Below, piece after piece: positions 27,922 through 37,461 of a stretch of 64,000 nucleotides of DNA. The position numbers were made by a program, and so were the translations under genes. Source of the stretch: Albidovulum sp. (GTDB lineage Bacteria; Pseudomonadota; Alphaproteobacteria; Rhodobacterales; Rhodobacteraceae). Position 1 is the first letter of the stretch. Each line of letters starts with the position of its first letter. Location of the stretch: positions 171,022 to 235,021 of the forward strand of contig JAPPFL010000032.1 in NCBI GenBank assembly GCA_028823855.1. Direction: 5' to 3'. The notes beneath the pieces are model-generated. The model was given only the letters and a program-made list of their open reading frames with translations. It had not been told where the DNA came from and ran no database searches.

Positions 27922-28776
27922 TCTAGACTTTGCCCGCCAAAGATCCAAAGCAATTTCGAAATCCGCGGCGTTGTCTTTGTGTCGCTAAATTCAGCATCTG
28001 GGTCCCGAAGCCATTCGCCATCAATCCTCGAACGCAGCCCTGGAATTTCGCCGCAGCTTTACTCTCGTGCATTTCGTATGCAGGTGGAACAAATTATTCA
28101 ATGGCCAAGGGCAGAAGTACCAGCGACAAATAAATCTGTCGGCGCAAATGTCGGGTCGGTTTCGGCGAAACGCAACTGCTCGCGCGCATCTGGCTTCGCG
28201 CTCAATAGGCTGGCAACTCGTGCTGGATGATCGCTGCCCCAAAAACCCGTTTCGATACAATCGGAATACGGAAATACTAGGCTCGCGATTGCCTGGCGGC
28301 ATTCGGCCGCCACCTTCAAGCCACACCGCGCCTCCATCGAAACGGGCTTTCCGAAACCGCCTTTCCGATTCCGGTCGAAATTGCTCGCGCCAAAGGGGCA
28401 TATGAAATCTTCGCTGAGCCAAAACGACAGCCGACAGGGCCTGCGCCGCATCGCGCGGTCAGATTGAAAACAATGCGATTCCGCCAGAGTCTACCGCTCG
28501 AAGCGCTGATACTTGATCCGAACGCAAAGAGGCAAGAAAGTCAACGGTCAACAAAGGGGCGCGGGCAGTTTCGGCACATAGCGATCTTGAATTCTTGACC
28601 TTTTATTGAATTTGGAACTCCGGCCCATCCGAGCAGCGAGCATTGCCGCAAAAATCGGACGGGCAAGCCGAGTCATCAATAATGCTTACAATTCGTTCGC
28701 AGTTGGACTAATAAGGCTTCGATAGTACGTGTCATACCTCTACACAACAGGATCGCGCATTCCTTCTCGCCAAAAA
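27922..28776. other. Long gap between plsC and the zinc-ribbon gene
   Basis: About 855 bp in which no family is recognised on either strand. A minus-strand frame (28098-28451) reads fairly protein-like near its upstream end but matches nothing I know. In many alphaproteobacteria ftsE and ftsX occupy this position between the same two neighbours, so the gap may be what is left after their loss or relocation. Confidence 0.35.
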
Positions 28777-29493
28777 ATGCGAATAACTTGTCAAAATTGC
28801 AGAGCTCAGTACGATATCGACTCAAGTGAGCTGCCGCCCGGGGGATGCGAGGTTGAATGCCTTGGATGCGGCAAGGTTTGGCATCAATGGCCAGAAAATG
28901 AACGCTCATTCCGCCAACTAGGCTCCGCCGATGCCGATGAAAATGCAATTGCCGGCTATGCGACGAGACCGTTTGATCTAGACCGGCGGGTCGACGCTCC
29001 CGACGATAGCAGGAGCGAATCCGACGTCGAACTGGCGGGACCGACCGGCGGAGCCTTCACTCGGCCAGAGGTCAAAAAGATTTTAGAGGAGGAGCTTTTC
29101 GAATCCACGGAAATTGACAAGTTCGCGGCCGGACGCAAAGAAAGCCATCATGTTTGGCGATCTCCTGACATTTCTCAAGAATCGACATGGTCGAAGGAAT
29201 CCCATTCTTCTCATCTTTCCGCAACGAACGAAAATCCGACTATTCGCCGCGCGGATTCGCATAGCAGCGAAGCGGCGTCGGTACGGCGACGAAACGGCGA
29301 CGGTTCTCGCAGCGACTTGTTCCGATACGGAATTCTACCGCTACTGCTTCTCTCGGTTTTTCTAGGACTCGTTCATTTTTCGCTGCCGATCGCCGGAGAA
29401 CTCTTCGACGAGGTGAAGCCATACGCGGAGGCATATGAATCTGTATTCGGGAAAGCTGCGGGCTTTGCCGCAAAAATATTTGTCGGACAGTGA
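28777..29493 (+). CDS. MJ0042-type zinc-ribbon membrane protein
   Basis: The ATG at 28777 gives 238 residues beginning MRITCQNCRAQYDIDSSELP. Two CxxC pairs (CQNC at 5-8 and CLGC around 30-33, followed by GKVWHQWP) form a small zinc ribbon. A long charged, probably disordered linker follows, and one membrane segment lies near residues 188-210 (LPLLLLSVFLGLVHFSLPIA). The architecture resembles the zinc-ribbon proteins encoded beside ftsEX and plsC in Alphaproteobacteria. The zinc ribbon would face the cytoplasm. The function is unknown. It converges on the DUF4175 gene. Confidence 0.8.
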   Translation: MRITCQNCRAQYDIDSSELPPGGCEVECLGCGKVWHQWPENERSFRQLGSADADENAIAGYATRPFDLDRRVDAPDDSRSESDVELAGPTGGAFTRPEVKKILEEELFESTEIDKFAAGRKESHHVWRSPDISQESTWSKESHSSHLSATNENPTIRRADSHSSEAASVRRRNGDGSRSDLFRYGILPLLLLSVFLGLVHFSLPIAGELFDEVKPYAEAYESVFGKAAGFAAKIFVGQ

Positions 29494-29525
29494 ACGAAAT
29501 TCAATCAGGAATCCGGCAAAAGGAT

Positions 29526-32045
29526 CTAAAACCTTTTTAGCAGCCTCTTGAGATAATCGAGTTCCAGCGGCGGTCTTGAAGTGTCTCCGGACCTTCGACG
29601 AATCTCGTTGCGTAATTCTTCAATTCTCTTTCTTGCTTCGCCGTCAGAAGATAGCATATCGTCATTCGCCCAAAGCCCGGCGTTCGAATGAGTTCGTCCA
29701 AAGGGATCCATGCCGGATTCGCTTGGCACCGGACCGGCTTCGCTACCGCTAGCTTGCTGCCATGACTCGGCAATCTCCCGGATTCCTTGCCGAAGCGCGC
29801 TCATTGCATCCGTTTGCTCGTCAAGCGCGCCTTCCAAATCGCCGCTGGCGATATATTCGCTTGCCAGACCCATCGACTGCTCGGCGCCCCGGAATATCTC
29901 CTGGACAGCGTCCAGTTGGCCGCTATCGCCGGGAACGGGAATATTGCCGACTTGGTCGCCCAGGCGGTTTTTCAATTCAGTTTGGCGGTTTGCCAGTTCG
30001 CCCAGCTCCTGACCGCCTTCGGCAATACTTTTCCCTTGATTTCCGAGTTGCGCGTCGTCGGCATCCGCCGGACCCGCCATTGCGCCTCTTTCCATCTGGC
30101 CTCTGCGCAGCATCCGGAATGAATCGTCTGTTAGGTCCTGCTGGCGATCAAGCGTATCTCGCAACTCCTCTACCGATCTCTCCAATTCGCTCCGCCTGCC
30201 TTCGCCCTGCGGCCGTACTTCCGCAACGCCGTCCATAATTTCTTGAATCGACGAAAGAACATCCGCCGCTTCCTCCAAACGCCCGTTTCGAATCAGAGAA
30301 TCAAGACGATTCAACATTTCTTCGATCGGAGCCTCGCGCACGGAATTTTGAAGATTTTCGTATCCGCCCGAATATTCGGCGCTGCGTTTGGCGAGTTCTT
30401 GAAGGAAGTTGTCCGTCGCTTCTTGATACTCTTCCCAAAGTTTTGCAATTTCCGCTTCGGACAGGCCCTGTCTGATCGCCCTTTCGAGTCTTTTGGCGAG
30501 TTCCCTCATAATTTTCCTCGCCATTGAAAGGTCCCCGTCTTCCTGCACGAGGGCTGCCGCCCAGAGTATATCGGCAGCTTCCCGACTCTTCTGCCCGGAA
30601 TTATCCTCGCGTCGCATTCCGGATTCCAAAATGTGGACTGCGGATCGCGCCATCAAATATACGCTTCCATCGTCTATAAAACCTGCTGGACGGTGGGACA
30701 GAGCTCTTGTGACTTGGGCAACTCGTTTCGAATTCTCGCCGGACCATAAAAGATCTCGGCGGAGTTCGGCGAATGAAGCTGCGAGCGCTTCAGAAAATTG
30801 CCTTTTAGGCAATTCGAAGGACAATTCTATCCTATTGGATTCCTGGCCGGCATCGTCGATCGCAAAAAACGAAGCGTTCACTGCGAGCCCGGAAAGCCGG
30901 TTGGTATCGAAATATTCTTGGAACTCCACATCCAATGCGGATCGAGAGCCAGAAAAAGGAAGAGGGATATCCAAAATTTCGGGATTTATCAGGGCAGGCT
31001 CCGTTGCGAGCCCAAAGCGGCGGTCAATGCGGTCAATGTCAACACCCAATTCGACTCTCGCGGACTCAACCCCGTAATCGTCGGTCAATTTCAACGGAAC
31101 GGTTAGTTTTCCGCTCGCATCGGAAACAAGTTCGCCTGTCAATTCGATTTTAGGAGGAGAATCTTGAACGACATTGAATGACCAGCGCCCGACATTGCCA
31201 TCGCCGCTATCGAATCCGACAAGTATTTCGCCGCTTCGCAGGATCGGAATTTCATACGCCGAACCAGGCGCCTGCGCGACGGGATCAGAATCGGAAACCG
31301 ATTGTTCAATACTGAATTGGTCGCTCTCCCCATAGAATCGGACGATAGCCAAGCTGGCTTCCGGCACTGAAAGAGCCTCCTCCGAATCTATTGCAGACAG
31401 GTAGAGCGGCGGTTTTCTGGTATAGGATGGCGGTTGCACCCAAGCTTCAACCAAATTGCTCGCTTGCGCCGAAGCGGCCCCGCCGACGCTCGAAGAGTTT
31501 TTCGGCGAGCCGAGTACGGGCCCGAATACGGTGCCGGCTATGAATGCGGTCAATCCAATGTACCGAAGCGCAAACCGATCTTCTTTGTAGATTTCCGTCT
31601 TTGGAAAAATAGGCGAAACTGTTTTGAGGACCGCCGCCATTTGGGCTTGGTGCTCGCGCCAGACCGTGACAGTTCCTAAATCTTGAAGGCCGATCGCCGG
31701 ATTGTCGCAGACGGCAGTAATTGGATATTCCGGTACCGAAGAGTCCAGCCTTCTAATTGCATCGCCCCTTGCGGGCCATCGGAATTTCGAGAATCCGCGA
31801 ACAAGTAGAAATCCAAAACCTGCCAGCGCTAGCGCAGATATCGCGAGAATTGCTATTTCCGGCAAAACGGCATGGAGTCCTAAACTCGAACCCGCACCTA
31901 AAAACAATACCAAGGTTAGCGGTTGCCATAACGCCAAGGCCAGCCGCTCAGCAAGAATACCGTACCACGTGATGCGAATTTTATTCTTAATTCGGTTTAA
32001 CGCATCACCAGAATTGAATTCGTTGCGGAAAATTGATGCGGGCAT
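29526..32045 (-). CDS. DUF4175 (TIGR02302) family membrane protein
   Basis: This large 839-residue protein has hydrophobic segments at about residues 35-60, 65-85 and 163-185, then a long, mostly soluble region rich in Glu, Gln, Arg and Ala with helical, coiled-coil character. Near the C-terminus many GlnAla/GluLeu segments (GGQELGELANRQTELKNRLG) occur. The layout matches the alphaproteobacterial DUF4175/TIGR02302 family. The role is unknown; an envelope function is likely given the membrane anchors. The gene lies 42 bp downstream of lysA on the same strand, a conserved order after argH and lysA. Confidence 0.85.
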   Translation of the reverse strand: MPASIFRNEFNSGDALNRIKNKIRITWYGILAERLALALWQPLTLVLFLGAGSSLGLHAVLPEIAILAISALALAGFGFLLVRGFSKFRWPARGDAIRRLDSSVPEYPITAVCDNPAIGLQDLGTVTVWREHQAQMAAVLKTVSPIFPKTEIYKEDRFALRYIGLTAFIAGTVFGPVLGSPKNSSSVGGAASAQASNLVEAWVQPPSYTRKPPLYLSAIDSEEALSVPEASLAIVRFYGESDQFSIEQSVSDSDPVAQAPGSAYEIPILRSGEILVGFDSGDGNVGRWSFNVVQDSPPKIELTGELVSDASGKLTVPLKLTDDYGVESARVELGVDIDRIDRRFGLATEPALINPEILDIPLPFSGSRSALDVEFQEYFDTNRLSGLAVNASFFAIDDAGQESNRIELSFELPKRQFSEALAASFAELRRDLLWSGENSKRVAQVTRALSHRPAGFIDDGSVYLMARSAVHILESGMRREDNSGQKSREAADILWAAALVQEDGDLSMARKIMRELAKRLERAIRQGLSEAEIAKLWEEYQEATDNFLQELAKRSAEYSGGYENLQNSVREAPIEEMLNRLDSLIRNGRLEEAADVLSSIQEIMDGVAEVRPQGEGRRSELERSVEELRDTLDRQQDLTDDSFRMLRRGQMERGAMAGPADADDAQLGNQGKSIAEGGQELGELANRQTELKNRLGDQVGNIPVPGDSGQLDAVQEIFRGAEQSMGLASEYIASGDLEGALDEQTDAMSALRQGIREIAESWQQASGSEAGPVPSESGMDPFGRTHSNAGLWANDDMLSSDGEARKRIEELRNEIRRRSGDTSRPPLELDYLKRLLKRF

Positions 32046-32087
32046 TTTCTATGATGCTACATGGCCGCTGATCCTCGAACGGGCATT

Positions 32088-33371
32088 TTATAGCCACGCC
32101 GGAACAATGTCCCGATCAATTATCTCTTTAATTGTCGGTCGTTTCCTTATTACCGCATACTTTTCCCCATTAACCAATACTTCTGGAACCAGAGCACGGG
32201 TGTTGTATTCGGAAGCCATGGATGAACCGTACGAGCCAGCGGAAAGAAAAGCAACCGTATCGCCGGCTCCGATTGCCGGAAGCAGACGCTGCTTTGCAAA
32301 TGTATCACTAGATTCGCACACGGGACCGACGACATCCACGCTTAGCGGCGATTGGTCAGGACCCGGCTCGGAAACAGGAATAATTTCGTGGTAGGCGTCA
32401 TAGATTGCCGGGCGCATTAGATCGTTCATTGCGGCATCGACGACGAGGAATCTGCGGTCCGCACCATCCTTCAAATAAAGAACGTTCGAAAGAAGGATAC
32501 CGGCGTCGCCGACGATATAGCGACCGGGTTCAATTTCAATTTCGCAGCCTAGATGCCCTACTGTTTCAATAATTGCTTCGCAATAGTCCTCCGGGCAAAT
32601 CGGCGTCTCTTCTCGTGAATTGTAGGCAATGCCCAATCCGCCCCCCAGGTCAATCCTTTTGATGGCGTGTCCGTCGGCTCTCAACTCCGCGGCCAGTTCC
32701 GCAATTAACGAAAAGGCTTTCCTAAACGGCTCGAGATTTTGCAGCTGAGAGCCGATATGCACATCAATTCCGACGATATCAATGTTCGGCAGCTCCGCCG
32801 CCCGGGAATATATATGTCGCGCTCGCCTGATCGGGACGCCGAATTTGTTTTCCGCCATCCCGGTGGAGATTTTTTGATGCGTCTCCGCATCAATATCGGG
32901 GTTTATCCTTATTGCGACAGGCGCTTTTGCGTCCATCGACGCCGCCAACCCGTTAAGCAGCAAGAGTTCCGGTTCGCTTTCGACATTGAATTGGCGAATG
33001 CCGCCTTCGAGCGCCGACCGCATCTCGGACTCCGTTTTCCCGACTCCGGAAAACACGATTTTTTGACCGGGAGCTCCGGCGGCGATCGCACGCGCATATT
33101 CGCCGCCGGACACTGCATCGAATCCCGCTCCGAGACCATTAAGAAGTTTTAATATCGATTGGTTGGAATTCGCCTTAAGGGCATAGCAAATCAAATGGTC
33201 GACTTCGGAAAGTCCCGCTTCAAGCCCGGCGAATCTCTCTGCGATGGCGGTTGTTGAATAAACGTAGACGGGCGTGCCGCATTCACGGGCGATCTTCAGC
33301 GCCGATACGCCCTCCACATGGAGCACGCCATTCCTGTACTCGAATTGAGATGGAAGCGAGATTCCGAGCAA
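32088..33371 (-). CDS. lysA: Diaminopimelate decarboxylase
   Basis: The 427-residue enzyme starts at TTG 33371, which has GGAG ten bases upstream; no ATG gives a better start. ICYALKANSNQSIL contains the PLP lysine, HIGSQLQNL and DLGGGLGIAYN are phosphate-binding segments, and PVCESSDTFAK carries the catalytic cysteine of the partner subunit. It makes L-lysine from meso-diaminopimelate. It is transcribed after argH and the small lipoprotein gene. Confidence 0.96.
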   Translation of the reverse strand: MLGISLPSQFEYRNGVLHVEGVSALKIARECGTPVYVYSTTAIAERFAGLEAGLSEVDHLICYALKANSNQSILKLLNGLGAGFDAVSGGEYARAIAAGAPGQKIVFSGVGKTESEMRSALEGGIRQFNVESEPELLLLNGLAASMDAKAPVAIRINPDIDAETHQKISTGMAENKFGVPIRRARHIYSRAAELPNIDIVGIDVHIGSQLQNLEPFRKAFSLIAELAAELRADGHAIKRIDLGGGLGIAYNSREETPICPEDYCEAIIETVGHLGCEIEIEPGRYIVGDAGILLSNVLYLKDGADRRFLVVDAAMNDLMRPAIYDAYHEIIPVSEPGPDQSPLSVDVVGPVCESSDTFAKQRLLPAIGAGDTVAFLSAGSYGSSMASEYNTRALVPEVLVNGEKYAVIRKRPTIKEIIDRDIVPAWL

Positions 33372-33461
33372 TTTATTTCCGCTCCGTCAATATACCAAAC
33401 AAATATAGAGAATCGCGCAAGGTTAAAGAATATACTAGATTTGACGCGTTCCGGGATCCGG

Positions 33462-33566
33462 TCAGGATTCAGAAACAGCTTTAGGCTCCGGCGGCAAAGG
33501 ATCGTCTTTCCTTCCGCAAGATACCAGCAAAGCTAAGGAAACGAGAATAACGACTAACGCTTTCAT
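33462..33566 (-). CDS. lptM: Tiny lipoprotein (LptM-like), 34 aa
   Basis: The ATG ending at 33566 overlaps the argH stop as ATGA, and the 34-residue product reads [20 protein letters not shown] followed by an acidic-proline stretch (DDPLPPEPK). The lipobox is LLVSC, so cleavage would leave a 17-18 residue lipoprotein starting at Cys17. Small lipoproteins of this form between argH and lysA are known; the Enterobacteria counterpart LptM (YifL) assists LptD maturation. Similar size, lipobox and position support the assignment, but the mature part is too short for firm homology. Confidence 0.8.
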   Translation of the reverse strand: MKALVVILVSLALLVSCGRKDDPLPPEPKAVSES

Positions 33567-34954
33567 TTGAATTTTCTCCGCCATAATTTGATTTGCGCCC
33601 GAACCTGGACGGGCGACGTGCCGCCGTAGCTGGCACGGCTCGCAACGGACCTTTCCAAGGTCAAAACGCTGCGCGCCTCCTCGACAATTCCTGGACAGAC
33701 CGCCTTCATATCCGCTAGTGGAAGATCCTTGAGTTCGATTCCGGAATCTTCGGCCAACTTTACAAGTTGCCCGGTCGCCCGATGCGCGGCTCGAAACGAC
33801 AATGACAGTTCTTTCACAAGCCAGTCGGCAAGATCCGTAGCGGTTGAATAGCCGGCGGCGGCGGCGGACCGCATTCGTTCCGGTGCTGGTCTAAGGTCGC
33901 CGATCATGCCGGACATCGCCTCAATTGCCAGCTCGAGCGTATCGGCGGAATCGAAGACTTGTTCCTTATCTTCTTGCATATCCTTCGAATACGCCAAGGG
34001 AAGGCCTTTCATCACCGTCAAAAGCGCAGTCAGCGAACCGTTTAGCCTACCGGATTTTGCGCGTACGAGTTCAGCGGCATCCGGGTTGCGCTTTTGCGGC
34101 ATTATCGAAGAACCTGTGGCAAATTTGTCGCTAAAGGAAATGAAGCCAAATTGCTGCGAGGACCAAATGACCAGTTCTTCTCCAAGGCGCGACAAATGAA
34201 CTCCGCAAATCGAAGCCGCCGCAAGAAACTCAAGCGCAAAGTCTCTGTCGCTTACCGCATCAATCGAATTGGCCATCGGCTTGTCGAATCCAAGCGCAAT
34301 CGACGTACATTCGCGGTCGATCGGAAAGGATGTGCCGGCTAGCGCCGCCGCGCCAAGCGGCGACTCGTTCATTCGGGCGCGCGCGTCCCTAAATCGACTT
34401 AGGTCGCGTCCGAACATTTCCACGTAGGCCATCATGTGATGACCCCACGTAACTGGCTGCGCGTTCTGCAGATGAGTGAACCCCGGCATGACCAAGTCTA
34501 CTCCGGACTCGGCCTGATCAAGAAGCGCGAGAATCAGTTGTTCCAGTTTTGCCGATGTTCGGTCAATCCGATTGCGAACCCAAAGCCGAAAATCAGTCGC
34601 AACCTGGTCGTTCCTGCTACGTGCCGTATGGAGCCTTTCGGCGGCGGGACCGACGATATCGCGCAAACGCGCTTCAACATTCATATGAATGTCTTCGAGA
34701 GCGTATGAATACTCAAATTCGCCATTTTCGATTTCGGCGGCAATTTGTCGAAGGCCTTTGCAGATCGCTTCGGCATCGCTATCCTTGATGATGCCTTGTC
34801 GGCCGAGCATAGAAGCATGGCTTAGAGAACCTTCGATGTCCTCTCTATACAGCCGCTTGTCGAAATCTATAGAAGCATTTACGGCTTGCATTATGTCGTC
34901 TGGCGCTTCAGCAAACCGGCCGCCCCACATTTCATTTGACGATTTCTTTTTCAT
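33563..34954 (-). CDS. argH: Argininosuccinate lyase
   Basis: The 463-residue enzyme begins with [20 protein letters not shown] after a short basic lead and contains the fumarase/aspartase superfamily signature [12 protein letters not shown] with the catalytic serine loop, plus [14 protein letters not shown] and [16 protein letters not shown]. It releases arginine and fumarate in the last step of arginine synthesis. Its stop overlaps the start of the lipoprotein gene. A divergent tlpA-type gene starts 33 bp away, so the two promoters share a very short region. Confidence 0.97.
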   Translation of the reverse strand: MKKKSSNEMWGGRFAEAPDDIMQAVNASIDFDKRLYREDIEGSLSHASMLGRQGIIKDSDAEAICKGLRQIAAEIENGEFEYSYALEDIHMNVEARLRDIVGPAAERLHTARSRNDQVATDFRLWVRNRIDRTSAKLEQLILALLDQAESGVDLVMPGFTHLQNAQPVTWGHHMMAYVEMFGRDLSRFRDARARMNESPLGAAALAGTSFPIDRECTSIALGFDKPMANSIDAVSDRDFALEFLAAASICGVHLSRLGEELVIWSSQQFGFISFSDKFATGSSIMPQKRNPDAAELVRAKSGRLNGSLTALLTVMKGLPLAYSKDMQEDKEQVFDSADTLELAIEAMSGMIGDLRPAPERMRSAAAAGYSTATDLADWLVKELSLSFRAAHRATGQLVKLAEDSGIELKDLPLADMKAVCPGIVEEARSVLTLERSVASRASYGGTSPVQVRAQIKLWRRKFK

Positions 34955-34987
34955 ATAAGAGTGCCGCCAACCAAAGGAGTGATGCCG

Positions 34988-35557
34988 ATGATACGGACTG
35001 TTGTTTCGCTCTTCCTATACGCATTCGTATTGCTAGGCGCAAATTTCGCAGTGCCGGCAAGCGCGGACCTCGCCGCAATTCAAGCCATGCGCGAAGGCAG
35101 CATGAAGAAACTATTGTTTCACAAAGAACCGAAGCCGGTTTCATCGGAAAAATTTTACGATTCCGAAGGTTCCGAAGTTAGCCTGCATGACTTTCGCCCG
35201 AAAATTGTCGTTCTCAACTTTTGGGCTACATGGTGCGCGCCTTGCCGAAAGGAAATGCCAACCCTCAACGCGCTTAGAAAAAGGCTCGCAGGAGACAAAT
35301 TCGAGGTGCTGGCCGTCGCTACCGGGCGCAGCTCGCCCTCGGACGCTGCTGAGTTCTTGCTTGAGAACGACATTGATTCGTTGGAGCTCTATTTGGACCC
35401 AAAGTTGAAATTTCTGCGCGGCATGGGAGTTTTAGGCTTGCCGACCACAATCGTCATTGACAGCGGAGGAAATGAATTGGCGAGACTGGTAGGCGATGCC
35501 GACTGGAACAGTGAATCCGCCATCGAAATTTTTTCTGCGTTGATCGCGGATCAATAA
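34988..35557 (+). CDS. tlpA: TlpA-family periplasmic thiol-disulfide oxidoreductase
   Basis: The ATG at 34988 is chosen because AAAGGAG lies eight bases before it (ATG 34982 and GTG 34961 are alternatives). The 189-residue product has an N-terminal signal or anchor segment (residues 2-25, ending at PASA) and a thioredoxin domain with the redox pair Cys83/Cys86 in [13 protein letters not shown] and the cis-proline loop GLPTTIV. TlpA-type proteins reduce cysteines of copper or haem proteins such as cytochrome oxidase subunit II in the periplasm. It is divergent from argH, as usual in this class. Confidence 0.92.
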   Translation: MIRTVVSLFLYAFVLLGANFAVPASADLAAIQAMREGSMKKLLFHKEPKPVSSEKFYDSEGSEVSLHDFRPKIVVLNFWATWCAPCRKEMPTLNALRKRLAGDKFEVLAVATGRSSPSDAAEFLLENDIDSLELYLDPKLKFLRGMGVLGLPTTIVIDSGGNELARLVGDADWNSESAIEIFSALIADQ

Positions 35558-35643
35558 GATATTCCTCAATTCCTATGAAAAATGCGAAAATTCGCGTCAT
35601 AGAATTCATTTTGCAGTAAGTGCAACCTCATGCGATTGAATCG

Positions 35644-35815
35644 CAATAGGTACAACTTCCAGGGAAGCTGCGCAGATGCGAATATCGGAATCCCGGGCGG
35701 CGGCTCAAGGTCGCGGCGCGTGTCCTGACGAGGTCGGCAAGCCTCGGCGCGTGCTGCGCCCCGGCGAAGCGCTGCGGAAGACCAAATGCAATTGGATAGC
35801 CGGCACCGGGAGCCA
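35644..35815 (+). repeat. Degenerate repeat, copy 1 (putative IS end)
   Basis: This GC-rich stretch begins AATAGGTACAACTT and resembles 38655-38845 in the same orientation: both contain CGGCGGCT(C/T), GTCGGCAAGCC and GGCACCGG in the same order. Read on the minus strand it encodes a tail like that of copy 2 (APRLADLVRTRAA before running on), so both may be C-terminal ends of one old transposase type whose family I cannot name. It lies directly beside a broken outer-membrane protein gene. Confidence 0.6.
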
Positions 35816-35869
35816 CGCTTCGACTCGAGCTTATGAGGGTCCAGCGGCGGCTTCTCCCGAACGCCGTAG

Positions 35870-36016
35870 GCGGAAATTGACCTCCCGGATACCAAGCGTG
35901 ACCACTACGTCGACTGGCGGCTTGCAACCGCGACCTCTGCCGGGCTGGACAAACTCGATCTCGCGTTTGACGAGGAAACATACAGCCATTCGGTCGGCCT
36001 CATCTGGAGGTTCTGA
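35870..36016 (+). pseudogene. C-terminal remnant of a probable outer-membrane beta-barrel protein
   Basis: After an in-frame stop at 35867 the frame reads AEIDLPDTKRDHYVDWRLAT, continues through GLDKLDLAFDEETYSHSVGL and ends IWRF-stop. The alternating polar/aromatic pattern and a terminal phenylalanine preceded by hydrophobics are typical of the last beta-strands of an outer-membrane barrel. Only 48 codons remain; the 5' part has been replaced by the degenerate repeat at 35644-35815. The protein family cannot be fixed from so short a piece; TIGR02001-like putative porins are one possibility. Confidence 0.5.
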
Positions 36017-36277
36017 TCCGTCGGGCGTTGCAGCCGAGAAGAATGGCGCCAGCAAAATCGTTCGCGTCAAACAGCGGGAGCTCCAAAATGCCGCCGCTAA
36101 GACACCGAGTTTTGGCGTTCTACCATCCCCTCGCAGCCGGAGAACGTGATGCTTCCGGCACCAATGCCGTGCAATCTGGCGTTGGTGGCGGAAGTCTGCC
36201 GCCAAAATACCGACGGAACTTCGTCCCGCAAACGTATAACGTGTATCGTTTGGCTGCCGCGAATTCAGGACGGACCG

Positions 36278-36889
36278 ATGTCAAGACTATACTCTGCAAT
36301 TTCCCCGTACTGGCTTTGGGTTCTTCTAGCCCTTCCCGCCGGCGGTATGATCGCCGAGGTTTCCGAATCCCCATCTCCACGCGCAATTCACGAACTCCTG
36401 CACCCGACTGGAGAATTTGCCGCTCGCTTTATGATCATCGCACTCATGGCAACACCGCTCGCGATGATATTCAAAGGATGGCGCGGTCCGAGATGGCTGA
36501 TGAAGAATCGGCGATTTTTCGGCGTGGCGGCCTTTGGTTACGGGCTTGTGCACACGGTTGTCTACTTGGTGGATGCCGGAGCGCTTGCAAGGATCCTTGG
36601 CGAGGCGCTGCGACTGGAAATCTGGACAGGCTGGCTTGCCTTTTTCATCTTCATCCCTCTGGCTGCTACCTCGATGGATTACTTCGTGCGTGTCATGGGC
36701 TCCCGATGGAAGGCGCTGCATCGCTGGGTCTATGGTGCCGCCATCCTGACGCTTGTCCACTGGGCTGCCCTGCATGACTGGGGCGGGCTGGGACCGGCGC
36801 TTGTACACTTCGTGCCTCTAGGTTTGCTGCAAGTCTATCGCATCTGGTATCAGTTCGCCCGCCGGCGCCAAAGCACCGTCGCGCGATAA
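36278..36889 (+). CDS. msrQ: MsrQ/YedZ-like ferric reductase-type haem membrane protein
   Basis: The ATG at 36278 has AGGA seven bases upstream and yields 203 residues. Six hydrophobic segments are visible. Histidines that could bind haem occur in IHELLHPTGEFAARF, GYGLVHTVVYLVDAG, LHRWVYGAAILTLVHWAALH and near ALVHFVP. HPTGEFAA, the GYGLVH helix and the LHRWVY-LVHW helix match the YedZ/MsrQ branch of the ferric-reductase-like domain. MsrQ supplies electrons to the periplasmic methionine-sulfoxide reductase MsrP. No msrP is adjacent: 260 bp upstream of it nothing recognisable remains before the OMP remnant. The partner may be elsewhere or the annotation may be only family-level. Confidence 0.72.
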   Translation: MSRLYSAISPYWLWVLLALPAGGMIAEVSESPSPRAIHELLHPTGEFAARFMIIALMATPLAMIFKGWRGPRWLMKNRRFFGVAAFGYGLVHTVVYLVDAGALARILGEALRLEIWTGWLAFFIFIPLAATSMDYFVRVMGSRWKALHRWVYGAAILTLVHWAALHDWGGLGPALVHFVPLGLLQVYRIWYQFARRRQSTVAR

Positions 36890-37461
36890 CCGCTTCATTG
36901 CCGTGCGCTGAACGTCGAGTGAGCCCGTCTCAACAAGTACGTCATTGTCTGGCTCAAAACCAAAATCACGGGGTCTCACGCCGAGGCCATTCAACTCCAA
37001 AGCGAGTTCGGTTCCGTTAGGGGACAGGGGTAAGAAACGATTGGAATAGACTCGCCCTCGAATTCCTGGTCAACAGGCAATCAATCTTTGGCGGTGTCAG
37101 CTCCCCGGCTCCCGGATGCGCTCCTTTGGGATGTCGTTGCAGAGGGCCGTGTGGCCGATGGAGAGACCGCGGGTTGCTGACACAAGGCATTCGATGCAGT
37201 GGAGGCCCAACTTCCGGACCTAGCTCCGATTTTGATTTCTTCAAACGCGAGACATGCAAGAACATTCATTACTTACAAAATAATATGTACTCGCCATTTT
37301 GACTGCAGATGTGCATGCTTTCCTTCGATGCTAGGGTGGCGAGCGCCTGAAGCAATAAACGGTAATTCTTCGCTTCGCGCCACCCGGCGAATTCGAGCGC
37401 AGATTGCTTGGCGGCAATTTTGCTTGTCTCGGAGAAACCTCGTTTAGGCCAGGAGAGGGCA
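36890..37461. other. Scarred gap with an unidentified minus-strand coding fragment
   Basis: About 570 bp without a complete gene. On the minus strand from about 37035 down to 36890 the frame reads SPNGTELALELNGLGVRPRD then FGFEPDNDVLVETGSLDVQR, which looks like real protein sequence but cannot be placed in a family. It runs into a stop region overlapping the end of the MsrQ-like gene. The rest (37040-37450) shows no credible gene. AGGAGAGGG at 37451-37459 is the ribosome site of the next gene. Confidence 0.4.

Noticed and set aside
28021..28451. Minus-strand frames between plsC and the zinc-ribbon gene as a decayed ftsX
   Set aside because: No membrane segments or FtsX motifs are visible; gene loss is proposed only from position.
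35676..36149. 157-aa plus-strand open frame after tlpA
   Set aside because: It runs through the degenerate repeat and then in a different frame over the outer-membrane protein remnant, so it is a chance fusion.
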